A stretch of DNA of 64,000 nucleotides, from the IMG/VR virus record IMGVR_UViG_3300042987_003051, positions 1 through 64,000 of that record. The stretch is one strand, 5' to 3'. A program made the translations under genes and the position numbers. Of the stretch, positions 42,883 to 51,684 are shown in pieces. Under the pieces are notes generated by a model. That model was not told the DNA's origin. It ran no database searches and saw only the letters and a program-made list of their open reading frames with translations. The stretch's first letter is position 1; the number at the start of each line of letters is the position of its first letter. The stretch is from a virus.

Positions 42883-42929
42883 AATATTGAAGTACACAAA
42901 GGCCAAATCTCAACAAATACGAGGTACAA

Positions 42930-43877
42930 ATGTCATTCCAAAATCTTAAAAAGCAATCTTCTCTTGGTTCACTGACTGAAAAACTTGTAAAGCAAGTTGA
43001 AAAAATGAGTGCCACTTCTAGTGGTCCTGATGAGCGTTTCTGGAAACCAGAAATGGGTAAAGATGGTGTCGGATCTGCAGTAATTCGTTTCCTGCCCGCA
43101 CCAGAAGGTGAAGAACTTCCTTGGACAAAAATGTATTCACACGCTTTCCAAGGACCTGGTGGATGGTATATTGAGAATTCACTTACTACAGTTGGTCAAA
43201 AAGATCCTGTGAGTGAATACAATCGTGGACTGTGGAATAGCGGTAGCGAGAAAGATAAGGATACTGTTCGTAAGCAAAAGCGTAAACTCTCTTATTACAG
43301 CAATATCTACGTCGTCAAGGATCCTGCAAATCCAGCAAACGAAGGTAAAGTTTTTCTTTTCAAGTACGGTAAGAAAATCTTTGATAAAATTCTGAATGCA
43401 ATGCAACCAGAATTTGATGATGAAGATCCAATCAATCCTTTTGACTTCTGGCAAGGTGCAAACTTCAAGATCAAAATTGTGAAGAAGGATGGTTACTGGA
43501 ACTATGATAAGTCTGAGTTTGATCGTGTAGCACCACTTCTTGATGATGACGATGCACTTGAAGCAATTTGGAAGAAAGAATATTCTCTGACTGCAATCAG
43601 TGCTCCTGATCAATTCAAGACATACGAAGAACTTGAGCGTCGTATGAATTACGTTCTTGGACTTAGTGAAACAAATACTCCTACTAAGTCCCGTGCTGTG
43701 ATTGAGCAAGAAGATGAGTTCGAATCTTATTCTTCTACTCCAAGTCGTGAAGAGCGAGTAATGGAAGAACTTGAAGAGTCTTACAATCGTAGTAAGTCTC
43801 CTTCACTTCCTAAAATTACTTCTGATGATGACGATGAAGATGATGCTCTTGCTTATTTTTCCCGTCTTGCTGAATAA
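42930..43877 (+). CDS. gp32: Single-stranded DNA-binding protein gp32
   Basis: 315 residues. A basic N-terminal cooperativity region (LKKQSSLGSLTEKLVKQ), the OB core with FLPAPEGEELPWTKMYSHAFQGPGGWYIENS, and an acidic C-terminal tail (SDDDDEDDALAYFSRLAE) for partner proteins. The Cys/His zinc site of T4 gp32 is not evident. Faces gp53 on the opposite strand, 3 nt apart. Confidence 0.93.
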   Translation: MSFQNLKKQSSLGSLTEKLVKQVEKMSATSSGPDERFWKPEMGKDGVGSAVIRFLPAPEGEELPWTKMYSHAFQGPGGWYIENSLTTVGQKDPVSEYNRGLWNSGSEKDKDTVRKQKRKLSYYSNIYVVKDPANPANEGKVFLFKYGKKIFDKILNAMQPEFDDEDPINPFDFWQGANFKIKIVKKDGYWNYDKSEFDRVAPLLDDDDALEAIWKKEYSLTAISAPDQFKTYEELERRMNYVLGLSETNTPTKSRAVIEQEDEFESYSSTPSREERVMEELEESYNRSKSPSLPKITSDDDDEDDALAYFSRLAE

Positions 43878-43880
43878 TTT

Positions 43881-44600
43881 TTATTCATAAAGACGAATAT
43901 TATCTCCCTTCTTAAGGTTCTCAGAAACATATTGCTGAGAACCTTTTTTGTATGGCATTATATCATCCATATCATTGAATATAATATTTAAATATCTTGG
44001 TTTAAGAATGTAAATATTTCTTTTGTTTTCTTCAATGGTATTTTCATATTCATAATTTGTAATGGGTTTTATGAATGAAGATGATGGAACTTGAACGACA
44101 TATTCAAGTCCTTGGTCCCAATATTCATAGTAATAAGAAGTGTCATTTTTTATAAAGTTACCGTTAGTTTCCCAGGTAGGACTCATTTTTAATCCACCAG
44201 CAAGAACAGTAATTCCTAATGAGTTTTTAATTTCTTCAGTTTCATAGTGATGAATTCCATTGTACAGGTTGTCATATGAATTATATTTTTCCAATAAAAA
44301 TTCATCGAAAGTTTTTTGCGTCATTGGCCACTCTGATTGAATATTCAAAATATTATTGGAAAGAAGAATAACCCAATCTAATGTTGAATCATCGTAAAAT
44401 TTATAAGCGACATTATCAGGTCTTTCATCTCCGATGATTGAATACTTTTCAAAGAATGCAAGGTTTCCAAAAATGTCTTCACGAAGTTTTCCCCTCTTAA
44501 ATAAATTTTTTACAGGAATATAATCAGAGATATATTGTTCTCCTTTATTGCGAGAAACATATTCAAAGTTTGGAACTTGTCTGAAGTATGGCTTGGTCAT
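43881..44600 (-). CDS. gp53: Baseplate wedge protein gp53
   Basis: 239 residues, minus strand. KPYFRQVPNFEYVSRNKG and the LysM-like part DWVILLSNNILNIQSEWP match gp53. Joins baseplate wedges around the hub. Just downstream of gp48. Confidence 0.9.
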   Translation of the reverse strand: MTKPYFRQVPNFEYVSRNKGEQYISDYIPVKNLFKRGKLREDIFGNLAFFEKYSIIGDERPDNVAYKFYDDSTLDWVILLSNNILNIQSEWPMTQKTFDEFLLEKYNSYDNLYNGIHHYETEEIKNSLGITVLAGGLKMSPTWETNGNFIKNDTSYYYEYWDQGLEYVVQVPSSSFIKPITNYEYENTIEENKRNIYILKPRYLNIIFNDMDDIMPYKKGSQQYVSENLKKGDNIRLYE

Positions 44601-44601
44601 T

Positions 44602-45831
44602 TTAGAATCCTATTGGATGATCTTTATAATCCCTACTATAAACTGGTTCAAGTTCTTGGAATTGTAAAGTTAACGTATAAGAAACCATTGTCCCTTCTGG
44701 ATATGTCATATAAGTTCCATTAGGAGTATAATCAACAGAACAATTTGTAAGAGCACATTCTTTAATTAAGTTTAGACCTGGATGTATTGTGTTTTTTTTA
44801 TATTGATACTGAATTTTAAAAACATTTGGTGCTTTTAAAAATAATCCTTGATCTCCTACAATGGGAGCCATATTTTCTTTAAAATATCTTATTATTTTTT
44901 TTACTACTTTTGCTTCATTTTCACTTCTTGGTGAGAGTTTGAATGTAAAATTAAATGGTCTTAATTGTGGGGATTGGAAAAGAAGTTCTAGGTTTGGATT
45001 GAGAACTTTTCCATTTAGTCTTGAAAGGAGATTATTGACTCCTACAGCTTGTCCGGCAAGATATGTTCTTACTTCAGACTGAGATACTCTCAAATCTTCT
45101 AGTGCTTGGGTGAACTTTTGAGAAACAGCTCCTGTAATATCTGTAGTACTACCAGATTCCATTATTCTTCTAGACAATCCAACTGCTTGCTTTTCAATTG
45201 GATTTAAAGTATCTTGTTCCCATCCAACGACATTTTGATCTGTAATTGAAGATTGAATTGGTAAAAGAACTGCAGGTCCAGTTGCGACTTTGGTTACGGG
45301 CAATACTTCAAAACCTTGACTTGGAACTCTACTTGGACTTGATGTATAAGTTAATGCTTGAAACATAATTCTATCCTGATCATCTTTCATGCGAATTGGG
45401 TATTTTAAATATGCATCCGATTCTCCTGTACTTTGATCTTGTGATGTCTGTGTTGGTGTTGAAGTTCCTTGTGTTCCTGGTTGATTTGGATTTGTAGTGG
45501 AACTATTCTGAGGTGCAGATCCTGTTATTTGTTGCTTTAGTCCAACATCTGCTCCTATGGACTGTACTTGAGATGCATTTCCGTTTGCAGTTTCTCGTCC
45601 AGGTGGATATGGACCATATCTCCAAGATCCTCCTTGCTGTTTTTCGTATCCAGAGACTAAAACATAATATCTTCCATTTTCATTTCCAGTATATTGCTCT
45701 CCAAATTTGTTTGCAACTCTTGTTGCTTCTGTTAGATTTGCTTCATAATAAATGCCTATGGTCTTTCCAGAAGGTGTTGATTGATACGCCCAAGTTCTTC
45801 CACCTTTACGGAAAGTTTTTAACTGAGACAT
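44602..45831 (-). CDS. gp48: Baseplate tail-tube cap gp48
   Basis: 409 residues. The Gly/Thr/Gln-rich region (about 95-135) is low complexity. YLKYPIRMKDDQDRIMFQALTY and the LRPFNFTFKLSPRSENEAKVVKKIIRYFKENMAP segment match gp48, the starting platform of the tail tube. A minus-strand TCTAAATA late box (45911-45918) lies upstream. Confidence 0.9.
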   Translation of the reverse strand: MSQLKTFRKGGRTWAYQSTPSGKTIGIYYEANLTEATRVANKFGEQYTGNENGRYYVLVSGYEKQQGGSWRYGPYPPGRETANGNASQVQSIGADVGLKQQITGSAPQNSSTTNPNQPGTQGTSTPTQTSQDQSTGESDAYLKYPIRMKDDQDRIMFQALTYTSSPSRVPSQGFEVLPVTKVATGPAVLLPIQSSITDQNVVGWEQDTLNPIEKQAVGLSRRIMESGSTTDITGAVSQKFTQALEDLRVSQSEVRTYLAGQAVGVNNLLSRLNGKVLNPNLELLFQSPQLRPFNFTFKLSPRSENEAKVVKKIIRYFKENMAPIVGDQGLFLKAPNVFKIQYQYKKNTIHPGLNLIKECALTNCSVDYTPNGTYMTYPEGTMVSYTLTLQFQELEPVYSRDYKDHPIGF

Positions 45832-45905
45832 CAGAACTCCTCCTCAATTACAAGAGGATTAACTATCTCAATTGTTCGTAGAGTATGAGACATTGATAAG
45901 GAGTT

Positions 45906-46301
45906 TTATTTATTTAGACGGAATTTTCCATATTGTAATGAGATTAATTCATCTAACTCATTATATTTAACGACATGAAGTTTTCCTGCAACTTCTTCCC
46001 AAGTATATTGTCTTGATTTTCTCCAATGAAAGTTAATTCCACGAAATCCCCATTTTTCTATTGATGTGCAAGCAATTAATGGATGTTGGTCATATTCAAG
46101 TCCAGGAGTTTTTGCATTGTAAATGAATGTATAAAATTTTCCCACTTCAGGATATACTACTTCTTCTTTTAAAACATCTATAATGACTAACATTATATCT
46201 TCTGGATCTGTCAGTTCTTGTTTATTAACTCTTTTTAAGAGTTCTTTAATTCTTGGTGTTGTTGATTTTTTTTCTATATATTGACCGAAACCTTCTGCCA
46301 T
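45906..46301 (-). CDS. Hypothetical protein of the gp4-gp48 block
   Basis: 131 residues: EGFGQYIEKKSTTPRIKELLKRVN, YPEVGKFYTFIYNAKTPGLEYD and WGFRGINFHWRKSRQYTWEE. Conserved position beside baseplate genes in my memory of cyanophages; specific function unknown. Adjoins the GIY-YIG gene with one shared base. Confidence 0.72.
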   Translation of the reverse strand: MAEGFGQYIEKKSTTPRIKELLKRVNKQELTDPEDIMLVIIDVLKEEVVYPEVGKFYTFIYNAKTPGLEYDQHPLIACTSIEKWGFRGINFHWRKSRQYTWEEVAGKLHVVKYNELDELISLQYGKFRLNK

Positions 46302-46951
46302 CAGTTAATCCTTTTAACAAATTTTCCACCTTGCTTAAGAATATAATATCTAGAAAGTCCTGTGTTTTTTATTGCTTCAGACATAGATTTGTATATTTTA
46401 TTGTTATATTCAACTGGTTTAGAAGCATATGATTGATTTTTCATAAATTCACTATGATTTTTACGTTTTTCTATATCAGTTTTATTTCTTTCTACCATTT
46501 TCTTCAAGTTTTTTTCATAATAAGATATTGGTCTTGGATTATTTTTTAATTTTTCTTTCCATGTATTTGATATTTTTTGTCTTACTTCATTCGGAACTGT
46601 TCTTCCTTTTAATCTTTTTTTATTTGTAGCACCTATTTTTTCTTTAACCTCTGGTCTTTTTGTTGGGCTAGCATCGCCATACATTTTAGGAGGAGCATTA
46701 CCCCCATCAGCAATATTCATTAAAATACCAGTTCTATTACATTTTTTACCAAACACAGCAATCATATAGATTTCGTGCTTAAATGCTTCTTCTTCAGTTA
46801 GGTTTTGTTTGAGTTTGATTATTCTACTTTTATCTGTTGGAACTTTACAATTTTTACCTCTTCCATCATTCCATCTATTTCCTTTGCCCTTTCCGATATA
46901 ATATGGTTTTCCATCTTTTCTCAAGTAAGCATATGTATAATAATTATTCAT
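46301..46951 (-). CDS. GIY-YIG homing endonuclease
   Basis: 216 residues. TYAYLRKDGKPYYIGKGKGNRW is the GIY-YIG motif with the following Arg, EEAFKHEIYMIAVFG gives the catalytic Glu, and the C-terminal NUMOD-like repeats are Lys-rich. Inserted between gp4 and a conserved structural-block gene, as Seg-type nucleases are. Confidence 0.9.
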   Translation of the reverse strand: MNNYYTYAYLRKDGKPYYIGKGKGNRWNDGRGKNCKVPTDKSRIIKLKQNLTEEEAFKHEIYMIAVFGKKCNRTGILMNIADGGNAPPKMYGDASPTKRPEVKEKIGATNKKRLKGRTVPNEVRQKISNTWKEKLKNNPRPISYYEKNLKKMVERNKTDIEKRKNHSEFMKNQSYASKPVEYNNKIYKSMSEAIKNTGLSRYYILKQGGKFVKRIN

Positions 46952-46988
46952 TCTTAAATTATTTGTTCTCTCTTATTATTTAGAATAA

Positions 46989-47426
46989 TTAAAAAAGATC
47001 CTCTTCTGTAATGACTTTAAATTCCAACATTCTATCTGCACACCACTCTTGTGCCGCTCTCCACTTTGCTTGATTCACTGCATAGGTTCTACATTCGTGT
47101 AAGTAAGATTTTGTTACTCTTGATTTTTGTTTTGGAGGAACTGTTTGTTTCTTTGGTTTCACTTCAATCACATAAGTTTTTATCTTACCCGATGACTCTT
47201 GAACTTTAATGAGATAGTCTGGAAAGTATCGATGCACTCTACCATCCACAGGAGACACATAACTTATACAAAATTCTTCAGATGCCCAAGAAATAATACT
47301 TGGGTTGTGGTCGCAGTAATAGCAAAATTTACGTTCCCAGCTGCTTCTACAAATTATATTATTTGCGTCGCCTTTATACTTTTCTGGATAAGATGGTTTG
47401 TAGATACTCTTAATACTTTCTGCCAT
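46989..47426 (-). CDS. gp4: Head completion protein gp4
   Basis: 145 residues. NIICRSSWERKFCYYCDHNP, VHRYFPDYLIKV and KTYVIEVKPKKQT follow T4 gp4 (gp50/65), including a nuclease-like D..ExK pattern. Needed to finish DNA-filled heads. A TATAAATA box on the minus strand lies at 47457-47464. Confidence 0.9.
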   Translation of the reverse strand: MAESIKSIYKPSYPEKYKGDANNIICRSSWERKFCYYCDHNPSIISWASEEFCISYVSPVDGRVHRYFPDYLIKVQESSGKIKTYVIEVKPKKQTVPPKQKSRVTKSYLHECRTYAVNQAKWRAAQEWCADRMLEFKVITEEDLF

Positions 47427-47456
47427 TTCCCAGCATACATAATATATTAGTAAAAG

Positions 47457-47464
47457 TATTTATA
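47457..47464 (-). promoter_or_regulatory. T4-type late promoter, minus strand
   Basis: Exact TATAAATA on the minus strand, 30 nt upstream of gp4. Confidence 0.65.
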
Positions 47465-47491
47465 GGTGACTAACTATTACACAAAAATAAA

Positions 47492-48466
47492 ATGGCAGAA
47501 ACTGGACAAACTCGCACTACAGATGCAAACGGTAATACGATAGTCACATCAAGTGAAGGTCTTTCTTATACTATTGTTAGACCAGCAACTGGAGTTCCTC
47601 TTCCATCAACTACAACAACATCAGGAAGTGGAACAAGTCCTGGCAATGGAACACCAACACAACCAACACCTGGAGATCAACCACCTCCACCTAGAATTAT
47701 TAAAAACTTTGAAATTACACAAAAGTTATTAAGACCTTCACTAACATCTCACTTTCAATGTTGGTTTAATCCCCCAAAACCAATAAGAGATAGTTCTGCA
47801 GGCCAATACTACTTAGATGGAGGTGAATTAATTTCTTTGCTCTGTTCTGAAGCATCTTTACCTGGATCTTCTGTGATTACCAATGAAGTAAATGATGATT
47901 ATACTGGAGTGACTGAAAGACTTGGGTATCGCAGACAGTATGATGATAGATCAGATTTTACTTTTTATGTTGATCATAAAAGACAGAATGGAAGTTATAA
48001 TGTGATTATGTTTTTTGAGGAATGGATAAGATATGCAATGGGAGAAACTAATTATGCTCCAGATTCTAATTATCATTACAGAGTAAATTTTCCTGATGGT
48101 GAAGGAGGACAATTTGGAACTGGATATAGAACTAATATGTTTATTACTAAATTTGAAAGAGATTTTGCCGGAAATTATCTAGAATATACTTTTGTTCAAG
48201 CATATCCAATAAGTATTACTTCAATGCCTGTTTCTTATGATTCTTCAGAGATATTAAAATGCACAGTTTCATTTACATATAATCGTTATATTGTAAATAG
48301 ACTGGATAATCGTATCACCAAAGAAGAACTTGAACGTGCATTAGATGCTGGTATTGCATCTGGAGTAGGTGCTGCGGCTGGATCGATGATGGCACAAGAA
48401 TTACTTAATAATAAATCAAGCGGTGGTCAACCCCCTCTCAACACAAGAGAGGTACCATTATGGTAA
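47492..48466 (+). CDS. gp54: Baseplate tail-tube initiator gp54
   Basis: 324 residues. A Thr/Pro/Gly-rich N-terminal linker (residues 35-65) is followed by the gp54/gp19-like domain (SHFQCWFNPPKPIR, SEASLPGSSVITNEVNDDYTG, YVDHKRQNGSYNVIMFFEEWI). Caps the baseplate and starts tube polymerisation with gp48. Divergent from gp4. Confidence 0.88.
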   Translation: MAETGQTRTTDANGNTIVTSSEGLSYTIVRPATGVPLPSTTTTSGSGTSPGNGTPTQPTPGDQPPPPRIIKNFEITQKLLRPSLTSHFQCWFNPPKPIRDSSAGQYYLDGGELISLLCSEASLPGSSVITNEVNDDYTGVTERLGYRRQYDDRSDFTFYVDHKRQNGSYNVIMFFEEWIRYAMGETNYAPDSNYHYRVNFPDGEGGQFGTGYRTNMFITKFERDFAGNYLEYTFVQAYPISITSMPVSYDSSEILKCTVSFTYNRYIVNRLDNRITKEELERALDAGIASGVGAAAGSMMAQELLNNKSSGGQPPLNTREVPLW

Positions 48467-48472
48467 ATGCTA

Positions 48473-48480
48473 CATAAATA
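48473..48480 (+). promoter_or_regulatory. Late-promoter-like box
   Basis: CATAAATA, 28 nt before the gp26-like gene. Confidence 0.5.
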
Positions 48481-48507
48481 AGTATACTGAAGTTACCATA
48501 GGATATT

Positions 48508-49227
48508 ATGCCTTTACCTAAAATTTCTACACCAACTTATGAACTTGAGTTGCCTTCAACTGGACAAAAAATTAAATATAGACCTTTTTTAGTAAGAGAA
48601 GAAAAACTTTTATTAATTGCATTAGAATCTGAGGATACAAAACAAATTACTAATGCAATTAAAACTGTAATTAAAAATTGTATCGAAACAAAGAGTGTAA
48701 AAGTAGAAACACTTCCTACCTTCGATATTGAATACCTCTTTTTAAATATTCGGGGTAAATCTGTAGGAGAAGAAATAGAAGTTAATATTATTTGTCCTGA
48801 TGATGAAGAGACCACTGTTCAGGTGAAGATTAATGTAGATGATATTCAAGTTCAAAAGAATCCAGAGCATAGTAAACAAATTAAAGTTGATGACTTTATT
48901 ATGATGGAAATGAAATATCCATCATTAGATCAATTTATTAAGAGTAACTTTGATTTTTCCGCAGATAATACGATGGATCAGTCATTTGAATTGATTTCAT
49001 CTTGTATCGATAAGATCTATACTGATGAAGAAGTTTGGTCTACTGCGGATGTGACAAAAAAAGAATTGATGGAATTTTTAGATCAAATGAATTCTACACA
49101 ATTTAAAGAAATTGAAAAGTTTTTTGAAACTATGCCTAAACTTTCTCATACAATTAAAGTTAAAAATCCAGTTACTGAAGTTGAAAAAGAGGTTGTTCTA
49201 GAGGGGCTAACAAGTTTTTTCTCATAG
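48508..49227 (+). CDS. gp26: gp26-like baseplate hub protein
   Basis: 239 residues. KISTPTYELELPSTGQKIKYRPFLVREEKLLLIALES is the start of gp26-type baseplate hub/assembly proteins of cyanomyoviruses. Helical C-terminal half. First gene of the hub cluster. Confidence 0.85.
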   Translation: MPLPKISTPTYELELPSTGQKIKYRPFLVREEKLLLIALESEDTKQITNAIKTVIKNCIETKSVKVETLPTFDIEYLFLNIRGKSVGEEIEVNIICPDDEETTVQVKINVDDIQVQKNPEHSKQIKVDDFIMMEMKYPSLDQFIKSNFDFSADNTMDQSFELISSCIDKIYTDEEVWSTADVTKKELMEFLDQMNSTQFKEIEKFFETMPKLSHTIKVKNPVTEVEKEVVLEGLTSFFS

Positions 49228-49229
49228 GG

Positions 49230-49400
49230 ATGAGTTATATGGACTTGGAGAATTATTTTAAGTTAAATTTTTCTTTAATGCAGTATCATAAATATTCATT
49301 AACAGAGATTGAAAATATGATATCTTGGGAAAGAGATGTTTATGTTGGAATGTTAAAAAATCATCTGGAAGAAGAAGAATTAAAGGCACAACAACGTTAA
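49230..49400 (+). CDS. gp51-like hub assembly / tail chaperone protein
   Basis: 56 residues: LENYFKLNFSLMQYHKYSLTEIENMISWERDVYVGML. The ERD-Y pattern is typical of short tail assembly chaperones, and T4 gp51 has the same order next to hub genes. 2 nt after gp26. Start could also be 49239. Confidence 0.62.
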   Translation: MSYMDLENYFKLNFSLMQYHKYSLTEIENMISWERDVYVGMLKNHLEEEELKAQQR

Positions 49401-49404
49401 CAAA

Positions 49405-51684
49405 ATGAACTCAGTAACCGAAAAAATCGATGAGAGAATTTTAAGGCTACTGAGTCTTGATGATGTTTTTGACCTTGATTATGATACTTATTTAACTCTT
49501 CTTAAAGAGGCAATTGTTACTGGTGCAAATAAATTGCCTCAAGAAGAACTTGCAATGCTTTCAAATGAAAGAAGAAGAATAAGGGGGAAAAAAGGTAGAT
49601 TTAAACCCCAAAAAGAAAAAGTAGCAGTAAATAAAGTATCAACTACTAAATTTCTTAAAGCATCAAAAAAAACTTTAGCACTCCCTTTTGATAGTACAAT
49701 TCAACAACAAGATTTAACTGGAATTGGAAAACCACTTGAATCTATATCTAAAACTTTAGCAGCATTTTTAAAATTTAGTAAAAAAAATAACGAAGAGGAA
49801 AGAAAAGATAGAGAGTTTCAAAAAAGATCTAAAAGAGAAGAAAGTCTTGAGGGATTTAAGAAAGGGATCTCAGCAGTTTCAAGTGCAGCAAAAAAAATGC
49901 TTGCACCTTTTCAAAGTATCATAGATCGAATTTGGAGATTTATATCCTTTACTTTGTTAGGTAGGGCATTTACCCAATTTATGAGTTGGTTGGGTGATCC
50001 AAAAAATAAAGGAAAAATAGAAGTTCTTGGAAGATTTTTAAAGGATTGGTGGCCAACTCTTCTTGGTGCTGCAGTTTTATTTTTTACTCCTTTTGGTAAA
50101 TTTGTTAGAAGTACTTTAAAGTTAGTAGGATTTCTTGCAGGGAGATTGGTTAAAGCAATACCTCAGATTTCAAGAGCAGTTGCTGGACTTGGTAGGTTTG
50201 CTATTGGTAATCCTTTACTTACTATTGGAGCAACAACAGCAGCGGCAACTTTTGGTTCTGAAATGTGGAGGCAAGGAGAAGAAAAGAAACAACTTGAAAG
50301 TGAAGCAAAAAGACGTGGAGTAAATCAAGAAGTTGTAAAATTAGAATTAGAGGAAGCAAAGAGATCTCCTTTTGCGATATTTGGTGAAGCAATGCAAAAC
50401 ATTGGTAGCTTTGCTAAAGGTGGATCCATATTAAACTTAAATAATGGTTATGGTGGAATTGATGGTAATACTGGACAAAAAGTGTCTGGATTTGGTCCCG
50501 ATACTCAAATGATTGTTGCACAACCAGGTGAAGTTGTAATGAATAAAAAAGCAGTAAATGCTATTGGTGCAGATACTTTACTTGGATGGAATAGACAATT
50601 TGGTGGTCCCGGAGCAAATAAACCTAAGATGGGAAGATTATATAATACTGGTGGAATGGTTGGATATGAACCAAAAGAATTAATAGGAAATCCAGTTAAA
50701 CTGACAAAAGCAGGGGTTTCTAAGTTACCTTATTTCGGTGGATTTCGTAGACAAACTGGAACGCTTGATATGGGAGGTACAAGAGGTGCTGGACTTGGAG
50801 GAGGAACTGATGCTATTACTAAACAATCAAAAGAGATGTATTTTGGTGATCGACTCAAAAAATTATTTTTTGGAAAACCAAAGTATGGTTATGATCCTCA
50901 AGAGTATAATGGTGGTGGATTAATAGAGACAAAACAAAATCTAAATTTTGTGTTGCCTGGACTTGGAGGAGGTGGAGGAGGAACTGATGCTATTACTAAA
51001 CAATCAAAAGAGATGTATTTTGGTGATCGACTCAAAAAATTATTTTTTGGAAAACCAAAGTATGGTTATGATCCTCAAGAGTATAATGGTGGTGGATTGA
51101 TTGGGAGAAAAGCAACTGAATTGGTTAATATAGAAATGCCAAATACAATTCGTGATTATTATGAACAAATTCAAGATGGTTTTATTAGTCCTATGAGTTT
51201 TGAAGATACTAAAAAATTAATAGAAGAACAGAAAAAATTAAAAATTAGAAAATTAATTAGGGATTATCAAAATATGCCTCGCAGAAATGGCGGTGGACCT
51301 ATCAAAGAAAATACAGGTAAAAATATTCCAGGTGCAACCGCAGATAGACAATTAATAGCAGCACAGCCTGGAGAATATATTCTTCCTGTTGATACAGTAT
51401 CTCATCTTGGCACATCTTTAATTGATAAAATTGTATCATTAACTGATAGTAATTCAAATGCGGCAAAACTTGGACATAGGACAAAAAACATACCTAAAAT
51501 TACTCCACTTTCTAGGAGTAATAGCAGTAATGTAATGACACTTCCACCAATTACTCAATCAGCATCTGGTGGTATTAGTAATAATAACTCTGCTGGTTCT
51601 AGAGTTCCTACATTTTCTGCAGTATCTCCTAGTGGTGGATCCGAAAGATCTATTAATGCTGGTATCTATGGGATTGTAGGATAA
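49405..51684 (+). CDS. Large tail/hub protein (tape-measure-like)
   Basis: 759 residues. The N-terminal charged coiled region and hydrophobic helices (WRFISFTLLGRAFTQFMSWLG, TLLGAAVLFFTPFGKFVRSTL) are typical of tape-measure or gp29-type hub proteins. Then come many GG-rich segments with repeated QPGE(V/Y) motifs (MIVAQPGEVVMNKKAVNAIG, LIAAQPGEYILPVDT). It contains an exact 41-codon duplication (50800-50922 and 50977-51099). Exact T4 counterpart uncertain. Confidence 0.68.
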   Translation: MNSVTEKIDERILRLLSLDDVFDLDYDTYLTLLKEAIVTGANKLPQEELAMLSNERRRIRGKKGRFKPQKEKVAVNKVSTTKFLKASKKTLALPFDSTIQQQDLTGIGKPLESISKTLAAFLKFSKKNNEEERKDREFQKRSKREESLEGFKKGISAVSSAAKKMLAPFQSIIDRIWRFISFTLLGRAFTQFMSWLGDPKNKGKIEVLGRFLKDWWPTLLGAAVLFFTPFGKFVRSTLKLVGFLAGRLVKAIPQISRAVAGLGRFAIGNPLLTIGATTAAATFGSEMWRQGEEKKQLESEAKRRGVNQEVVKLELEEAKRSPFAIFGEAMQNIGSFAKGGSILNLNNGYGGIDGNTGQKVSGFGPDTQMIVAQPGEVVMNKKAVNAIGADTLLGWNRQFGGPGANKPKMGRLYNTGGMVGYEPKELIGNPVKLTKAGVSKLPYFGGFRRQTGTLDMGGTRGAGLGGGTDAITKQSKEMYFGDRLKKLFFGKPKYGYDPQEYNGGGLIETKQNLNFVLPGLGGGGGGTDAITKQSKEMYFGDRLKKLFFGKPKYGYDPQEYNGGGLIGRKATELVNIEMPNTIRDYYEQIQDGFISPMSFEDTKKLIEEQKKLKIRKLIRDYQNMPRRNGGGPIKENTGKNIPGATADRQLIAAQPGEYILPVDTVSHLGTSLIDKIVSLTDSNSNAAKLGHRTKNIPKITPLSRSNSSNVMTLPPITQSASGGISNNNSAGSRVPTFSAVSPSGGSERSINAGIYGIVG
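50800..50922 (+). repeat. Direct repeat, unit 1
   Basis: About 123 nt, coding for GGTDAITKQSKEMYFGDRLK onward to YNGGGLI, repeated nearly base for base 177 nt downstream in the same frame. Confidence 0.85.
50977..51099 (+). repeat. Direct repeat, unit 2
   Basis: Second copy of the unit at 50800. The two copies diverge only at the edges, so the duplication is recent or maintained by recombination. Confidence 0.85.
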
